DNA of 9,527 nt from positions 1 through 9,527 of the forward strand of contig CAMOHL010000020.1 in assembly GCA_946615295.1 (NCBI GenBank), read 5' to 3'. How positions within the stretch are numbered: the first letter of the stretch is position 1; every line of letters begins with the position of its first letter. This DNA is from an uncultured Clostridia bacterium (GTDB lineage Bacteria > Bacillota > Clostridia > Christensenellales > UBA1242). The notes under the pieces are model-generated. The model saw only the letters and a program-made list of their open reading frames with translations, did not search any database and was not told the DNA's origin. Position numbers and translations under genes: made by a program. Below are positions 5,711 through 9,527 of this stretch, piece after piece.

Positions 5711-6871
5711 TTATACTTTAATTTTTATTCCAAAGCATAAACTCAAAGAAAGTATTATTATGCCTGCCATCAAATATTCAACTCTTATTTGAACGCCATT
5801 TGACACTGCTCCAACAACAATTTGAATTGTGCCTTCTTCATTGCTTGAAATATTTGCAATTATATTTCCATTCACATCTGTTCTATAAATGTTTGCTCCA
5901 ACTGCAGTGAGTCTATTCAATGCCTCTGTTGTAGGATGTTTGTAACTATTACCCTCTCCAACACTGATAACTGCAATTTCTGGCTTTATTTGTTTCAAGA
6001 AATTTTCGCCTGAACTTGTTTTTGAACCATGATGACCAACTTTGAGCAAATCAACATCAGGCAACTTTGTTCTTGCTATTGCATTTTGTTCACTACTTAT
6101 TGAAGCATCGCCCGTCAACATAATTTTTCTATTGTTATAATTCAAAACCATAATTGGAGAAAAATCATTTGCAATAGTTCCAACAGTGTCGCTATTTGTT
6201 AGATATTTCAAAGTTGGTGCATAAAAATCTATGGAATAGTTTGTTCCTTCAATTTTTTCAGTTGTTGAAACAACATCAATATCAGTCCAAACTATTTTTG
6301 CATTTTCTCCATTTGAATTTATTTCGCTATTAAATGCAGAAATTGTATCGTAGTAAATTTTTGTTGAACAAATATTTTTGTTTGATGAGTTGCCACCTGT
6401 TTCATCAATATCATTTTTTACACAATACATATATGGTCTATATATCGTGTTAATGACAAACTTTTCACAAATCGCAGGCATACCTCCACAATGGTCAGCA
6501 TCACTATGAGTTAAAAGCAAATAGTCAAAAACAACTTCATTGCTTTTAAAGAAATTTGTTGATAGATAATTGCATAATTTATTTGAACTTGCCGTTGTTC
6601 CCGCATCAACAAGCATAGTTTTTCCGTCAGGAAACCTTATTGCAATGCTATCACCCTGCCCCACATCAATAAAATGAACTGAAAGTCCACTCTCATCAAT
6701 AACTGAAGCATCAGTGTTTGACAAATCTTTTTTGTTTAACAAATTTTCTATCGGCTCTTTGAAAAGCAATCCGCAAGAAATTGTCAACACAAGAACAATC
6801 AAAAATATAACAACTCTTGTTTTACTAAAATATATCTTTTGTTTTTTAGTTTTCTTTTTTGAGTTTGACAC
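5711..6871 (-). CDS. ComEC/Rec2-type metallo-beta-lactamase-fold protein, membrane-anchored
   Basis: A 386-residue protein with a Lys-rich N-terminus (5-12), a membrane segment at about 19-37, a metallo-beta-lactamase-fold domain (about 63-345), and a second hydrophobic segment at about 366-381 before a basic tail. Motifs typical of the C-terminal hydrolase domain of ComEC/Rec2 are present: DVGQGDS (69-75), DAG (89-91), the metal site HSDADHCGG (122-130), TGD (253-255), GHHGS (279-283) and KHP (311-313). The ComEC channel and OB domains are absent, so this is the stand-alone secreted or anchored form, not the competence pore. The charge pattern suggests the catalytic domain lies outside the cytoplasm. 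Likely activity is metal-dependent phosphodiester hydrolysis or a related reaction; the substrate is unknown. It starts at GTG 6871 with GGAG (6882-6885) ten bases upstream, and lies 85 bases after the second patatin gene, probably in one operon. Confidence 0.88.
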   Translation of the reverse strand: MSNSKKKTKKQKIYFSKTRVVIFLIVLVLTISCGLLFKEPIENLLNKKDLSNTDASVIDESGLSVHFIDVGQGDSIAIRFPDGKTMLVDAGTTASSNKLCNYLSTNFFKSNEVVFDYLLLTHSDADHCGGMPAICEKFVINTIYRPYMYCVKNDIDETGGNSSNKNICSTKIYYDTISAFNSEINSNGENAKIVWTDIDVVSTTEKIEGTNYSIDFYAPTLKYLTNSDTVGTIANDFSPIMVLNYNNRKIMLTGDASISSEQNAIARTKLPDVDLLKVGHHGSKTSSGENFLKQIKPEIAVISVGEGNSYKHPTTEALNRLTAVGANIYRTDVNGNIIANISSNEEGTIQIVVGAVSNGVQIRVEYLMAGIIILSLSLCFGIKIKV

Positions 6872-6933
6872 TATTTTTTTTCTCCATCTTTTGTATATGT
6901 TTTTTTGCTAATTTTTGAGACCAATCAAGACCG

Positions 6934-6948
6934 TTTTCAATGTGAAAA
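6934..6948. repeat. Small hairpin between patatin and MBL-fold genes
   Basis: Perfect 6-bp inverted repeat TTTTCA/TGAAAA around ATG. No T-tract follows on the minus strand, so it does not look like a terminator. It may be a minor mRNA structure in the intergenic part of the presumed operon. Confidence 0.3.
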
Positions 6949-6956
6949 GACTTATT

Positions 6957-7844
6957 TTAGTCATCAATATCATCTTTTTTTTCATCTTTCAAAATGTTTT
7001 TTTTGTTTTTTGAAAACAAGTCTCTCAAACTAAATTTCTTTTTTGGCATAAGTAGTTGTTTTATCTTTGGCATTGCCTTTATAGCTGCTTCATATCCTAT
7101 TTGATACATCTCGTCAGAACCATCTAATCTTGTGCTTTTGAATTTTGAAGTGTCGGCTTTTATGGTTAAATCACTGAACATATAGCCCTTTACAGCATTA
7201 CTTTTCATCATTATACCAATGCTTGCAACAATAATATCCTTTGGGCTTGTTCCATTTGTTCCAAGCCCCCTTGTTGGGTTTATATCAATTGAAATAACAA
7301 TTTTGCAACCATTTTGTCTCAATACATCAGCAGGAATATTATTTTGAAGTCCACCATCAACCAATCTATAATTTTCAAATTCTACAGGGTTAAATATCAT
7401 TGGCACTGCACAACTTCCGGCACATGCTTTGACAACTGAGCCTTTTGTTATGTGAACTTCCTGTCCTGTTATCAAATCAACTGCGACAATTGTTGTTGGC
7501 TTTTTTAGGTCATCAAAAGTTGCATCACCAATCATATTTTTGACAAATGTTTCAATTCCATCGGTTTTACTAGGTATAAAAAACAACTTACTATTTCTAA
7601 TATCGCTAGTTTTTAGTTGCTTTGCATATTGAAGCATTTCATCACTGCTAAGTCCATAAGCATAGGCACTTGCAACTACACTACCAATACTTGTTCCTGA
7701 TACTTCATCAAACTCAATACCATTTTCTTCAAAGGCCTTTAAAACTCCAATGTGAGCAAAACCCCTAGTACCGCCACCACCAAAAGCAAGTCCTATTTTA
7801 AAATTTGGTCTTTTTTTTCTTTTAAACAAATTCTTAAATCTCAT
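6957..7844 (-). CDS. Second patatin-like phospholipase family protein
   Basis: A 295-residue predicted Ser-Asp acyl hydrolase with glycine loop GGGGTRG (22-28), nucleophile elbow GTSIG (50-54, Ser52) and dyad DGG (163-165, Asp163). It is a clear paralogue of the patatin at 834-1628 but carries extra ends. These are a basic N-terminal stretch RFKNLFKRKKR (2-12) and a charged C-terminal tail (about 267-295) that begins with a potentially amphipathic segment FSLRDLF. Such ends could hold the enzyme at the membrane surface; that is inference. There is no signal peptide. The ATG at 7844 has no Shine-Dalgarno, and a very good promoter lies immediately upstream, so the mRNA is predicted to be leaderless. 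It is followed by the MBL-fold gene with no terminator between. Catalytic residues are intact; substrate unknown. Confidence 0.93.
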   Translation of the reverse strand: MRFKNLFKRKKRPNFKIGLAFGGGGTRGFAHIGVLKAFEENGIEFDEVSGTSIGSVVASAYAYGLSSDEMLQYAKQLKTSDIRNSKLFFIPSKTDGIETFVKNMIGDATFDDLKKPTTIVAVDLITGQEVHITKGSVVKACAGSCAVPMIFNPVEFENYRLVDGGLQNNIPADVLRQNGCKIVISIDINPTRGLGTNGTSPKDIIVASIGIMMKSNAVKGYMFSDLTIKADTSKFKSTRLDGSDEMYQIGYEAAIKAMPKIKQLLMPKKKFSLRDLFSKNKKNILKDEKKDDIDD

Positions 7845-7850
7845 ACATTT

Positions 7851-7879
7851 ATTTTATCACAAAATAATATTATTATCAA
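7851..7879 (-). promoter_or_regulatory. Strong sigma-A promoter of the patatin/MBL operon, leaderless start
   Basis: On the minus strand TTGATA (7879-7874, 5 of 6) is followed after exactly 17 bases by TAAAAT (7856-7851, 5 of 6), with an extended -10 TG one base before the -10 box. The expected transcript start, about seven bases downstream, is 7844, the A of the patatin start codon. Confidence 0.7.
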
Positions 7880-7882
7880 TTA

Positions 7883-7898
7883 CAAAAATGCATTTTTG
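7883..7898. repeat. 16-bp perfect palindrome upstream of the patatin promoter
   Basis: CAAAAATGCATTTTTG is its own reverse complement and lies four bases upstream of the -35 box (7879) and just past the terminator of the coiled-coil gene. It could be an operator for a dimeric regulator or an added terminator stem; nothing in the sequence decides this. Confidence 0.4.
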
Positions 7899-7902
7899 CA
7901 AC

Positions 7903-7927
7903 AAAAAAACCACCGAAGTGGTTTTTT
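7903..7927 (-). terminator. Rho-independent terminator of the coiled-coil gene, UUCG loop
   Basis: Perfect 10-bp stem AAAAAACCAC (7904-7913) with GTGGTTTTTT (7918-7927). In the minus-strand RNA the loop is C(UUCG)G, an exceptionally stable tetraloop, followed by seven U (7909-7903, shared with the stem). It begins directly after the stop codon at 7929-7931, leaving one base between. Confidence 0.92.
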
Positions 7928-7928
7928 G

Positions 7929-9302
7929 TTATTCTTGACTTGGATTTTGATCTCCATCGTTTTCATTTCCTTGAATTGCATTGATTTTTGCATCAAGGTC
8001 AGCAATATCTGCTCTCAAATCTTCAACTTGTTTTGTCAAAATGCCATAAGTTTTTTCGAGAATTGGATATCTATCTTCATTTTCTCTCATAACTTCTTCG
8101 CAATGTTGAACTGAAAGTCTAAGTGCATCCAACACTTGAAGATCTTCTGCAAGTTTTTGTTCTCTTTCAGGGTCATTAACATAGTTGCTAACACCATAAA
8201 GCATAACTTTTTGTTTTGCAACAACTGCTTCTTTTCTTCTCAACTTGGTCTTATCTCTTTCCAAATTGTTTTTGATTTTTGAAAGTGGAATGTATTCCTT
8301 TTTGTTTGCTCTCAAATCTTTTTCACTTGCAGTAAGTCTTTCTTCAAGAACTGCTTTTCTTGCAAGAAGAACATCCAAACTTTCGCCATCAAGTTCAACT
8401 GTTTGAACTGCTGGTTTTTCTTCTAGTTTTTTTGCAAGTTCATCATTTTGTGTTTTAAATGCTTCTTTTTCTGCTTGTTCATTCAACAATGCTTGTTGAA
8501 GCTTTGCAAGTTGTTCTTTCAATGCTTCTTTTTCTTCATCAACTTGTGGTTCTTCAACAGCTTCTTCTTTAACTTCTTCAACTGGTTCAACAACTTCTTC
8601 TGTTGTTTCAACTTCTACTGCTTCTTCAACAGGAGCTTCAGTATCTTCAACTTCTTCTGGTTGTTCTTCAACTTCTTCTTTTTGTTTTTCGTTTTCAAGA
8701 GCTTCAAGTTTTGATTGTTGAATTTCAAGTTCTCTTTGAAGTTTTTCAAGTTGTTCTTTCCAATCAGGTTCTTCGTTTAAATCTTCATCTTGATTTTCCT
8801 CAACTTCTTCCTCGATTGGTTCTTCAACATGCTCTTCTTCATCTTCATTATCTTTTTCAACATTTTCTTCTTGTTCTTCTGTTGCTTCAGAATTTATATC
8901 ATTTATAAGTTTTTGATACAATTCTTCAAGATCTTCATCGTCTTCTTGTTGTTTTTCTTCTTCGTTGTTTTCATCAATAAGTCTTTGTCTTTCAGAGATT
9001 GTTCTTCTTTCTTCATCTGCAAGATCAAAATCAATATTGTTTTCAACTTCTCTTACTTCTTGATTATTCTCTGAATTTTCTGTTTTCTCATCATCAAATG
9101 TCAATTGATAACTTTTTTCTTCAAGTAAAAGAGGTTCTTGTTGTTTTTCTTCAGATTGCTCATTGTTTTTAGCAAATGGTTTAACTTCTTTTTTGTCAAG
9201 TATAGAAACAACCAATGCAGCTAAGGCATAGATAACTAGTCCGGCAGCAATAATAATTCCTATAACTCCCAACACACTTCCTAAAGCTGATCCAAAATTC
9301 AT
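7929..9302 (-). CDS. Membrane-anchored glutamate-rich coiled-coil protein of unknown function
   Basis: I do not recognise a named family. The 457-residue protein starts with one hydrophobic segment (about 8-35, rich in Gly, Ala, Ile and Val). A very acidic low-complexity region (about 46-260) follows; roughly 101 of all 457 residues are Glu. It contains two related heptad-like blocks, KEQLEKLQRELEIQQ (182-196) and KEQLAKLQQALLNEQ (262-276). Residues about 312-368 are basic and helical (ARKAVLEERL, DKTKLRRKEAVVAKQK), and about 375-445 form a less repetitive, probably coiled-coil end that looks more conserved in character. ATG 9302 is chosen because GGAGGG (9308-9313) lies five bases upstream; the in-frame GTG at 9329 lies beyond it. 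It is transcribed alone from its own promoter to its own terminator. An envelope scaffold or cytoskeleton-linker role is possible but speculative. Confidence 0.88.
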   Translation of the reverse strand: MNFGSALGSVLGVIGIIIAAGLVIYALAALVVSILDKKEVKPFAKNNEQSEEKQQEPLLLEEKSYQLTFDDEKTENSENNQEVREVENNIDFDLADEERRTISERQRLIDENNEEEKQQEDDEDLEELYQKLINDINSEATEEQEENVEKDNEDEEEHVEEPIEEEVEENQDEDLNEEPDWKEQLEKLQRELEIQQSKLEALENEKQKEEVEEQPEEVEDTEAPVEEAVEVETTEEVVEPVEEVKEEAVEEPQVDEEKEALKEQLAKLQQALLNEQAEKEAFKTQNDELAKKLEEKPAVQTVELDGESLDVLLARKAVLEERLTASEKDLRANKKEYIPLSKIKNNLERDKTKLRRKEAVVAKQKVMLYGVSNYVNDPEREQKLAEDLQVLDALRLSVQHCEEVMRENEDRYPILEKTYGILTKQVEDLRADIADLDAKINAIQGNENDGDQNPSQE

Positions 9303-9307
9303 ATTTT

Positions 9308-9313
9308 CCCTCC
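9308..9313 (-). promoter_or_regulatory. Ribosome binding site fixing the coiled-coil gene start
   Basis: GGAGGG on the minus strand, five bases before ATG 9302. It is the best Shine-Dalgarno in the window and excludes the GTG at 9329 as the main start, because that codon lies upstream of it. Confidence 0.85.
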
Positions 9314-9349
9314 AATTTATCTTAATCACATATTGTAATTATAATACTT

Positions 9350-9378
9350 ATAATAACATATATTTTTTATAATTTCAA
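9350..9378 (-). promoter_or_regulatory. Sigma-A promoter of the coiled-coil gene
   Basis: On the minus strand TTGAAA (9378-9373, 5 of 6) is followed after 17 bases by TATTAT (9355-9350, 5 of 6), with an extended -10 TG one base before the -10 box. This predicts a start near 9343 and a 41-base leader. A perfect TATAAT (9343-9338) lies 12 bases further down but lacks a matching -35. Confidence 0.65.
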
Positions 9379-9393
9379 GGTTTAATATAAATA

Positions 9394-9438
9394 TTTTTAA
9401 ATTTTTTTGCATTTTTTTTAAATTTTTTTAAATTTTTT
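9394..9438. repeat. Five phased T/A-tracts (intrinsic curvature) upstream of promoter
   Basis: Runs of 5, 7, 8, 7 and 6 T lie at 9394-9398, 9402-9408, 9412-9419, 9423-9429 and 9433-9438, with centres 9 to 10.5 bases apart, close to one helical turn. On the coding strand these are phased A-tracts just upstream of the -35 box at 9373-9378, a layout expected for bent DNA or an UP-like element. Confidence 0.6.
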
Positions 9439-9527
9439 CATACCAAGCTAATTTAGCATTGATTTTTCATTGCAAAAAAAATAAAATAATTTTCTTAAAA
9501 AGGCATTTTTTTATCAAAATTTTTTAG
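9439..9527. other. AT-rich right edge, no feature recognised
   Basis: No open frame, ribosome site or convincing terminator is visible here. The imperfect palindrome GCTAATTTAGC (9448-9458) is the only structure seen. It may belong to the 3' region of a gene beyond the window. Confidence 0.4.

Noticed and set aside
8448..9074. Several overlapping plus-strand frames rich in Phe and Leu
   Set aside because: They are the complement of the Glu/Lys/Gln-rich coding region; the composition explains the lack of stops.
9303..9329. GTG at 9329 as start of the coiled-coil gene
   Set aside because: The strong GGAGGG lies downstream of it and is correctly spaced for ATG 9302; the nine extra residues have no support.
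1..9527. CRISPR array, insertion sequence, prophage, defence or toxin-antitoxin genes
   Set aside because: No spaced direct repeats, transposase, integrase or recognised defence motifs were seen in any frame; the window is chromosomal in character.

Overview
The window is very AT-rich, with long T/A homopolymer runs, A/T-ending codons and Shine-Dalgarno sites of the GGAG/AAGGAG type. Together with acetate kinase and a YlbJ/SpoVV-type sporulation membrane protein, this points to a low-GC Bacillota, most likely an anaerobic clostridial lineage with spore-forming ancestry. That assignment is inference. I see no tRNA, rRNA, CRISPR array, transposase, phage gene or other clear mark of recent transfer.

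Layout: seven of the eight genes lie on the minus strand. Positions 1-727 hold the N-terminal 242 residues of acetate kinase (ackA), cut by the window edge. Next come a terminator that overlaps a candidate ackA promoter, and a patatin-like hydrolase (834-1628). Divergent from it is the only plus-strand gene, the YlbJ/SpoVV-like membrane protein (1659-2696), which has a SigE-like promoter motif placed almost on its start codon. A gene-free AT-rich stretch (2697-3064) carries inverted repeats and a strong terminator between the convergent ylbJ and transketolase genes. Transketolase (3065-5047) is translationally coupled to an upstream small protein (5037-5525) that looks like a shikimate kinase without its P-loop. 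A membrane-anchored ComEC-type metallo-beta-lactamase-fold protein (5711-6871) follows a second patatin-like protein (6957-7844), probably in one operon. The last gene (7929-9302) encodes a membrane-anchored, glutamate-rich coiled-coil protein with its own promoter, phased A-tracts upstream and a UUCG-loop terminator.

How the genes relate: ylbJ, patatin and ackA recall the Bacillus ylbJ-ylbK pair and the clostridial ylb/ackA/yceD/rpmF neighbourhood, so the left part looks like a rearranged form of a conserved housekeeping/sporulation cluster. Transketolase makes erythrose-4-phosphate, a shikimate-pathway precursor, which makes its coupling to a degenerate shikimate-kinase-like protein suggestive but unproven. 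The right part encodes three probably envelope-associated proteins of unknown role. I found no clearly novel defence or mobile system. The most interesting items are the P-loop-less kinase-like protein fused by overlap to tkt, the SigE-like/leaderless start of ylbJ, a second predicted leaderless gene, and the acidic coiled-coil protein.
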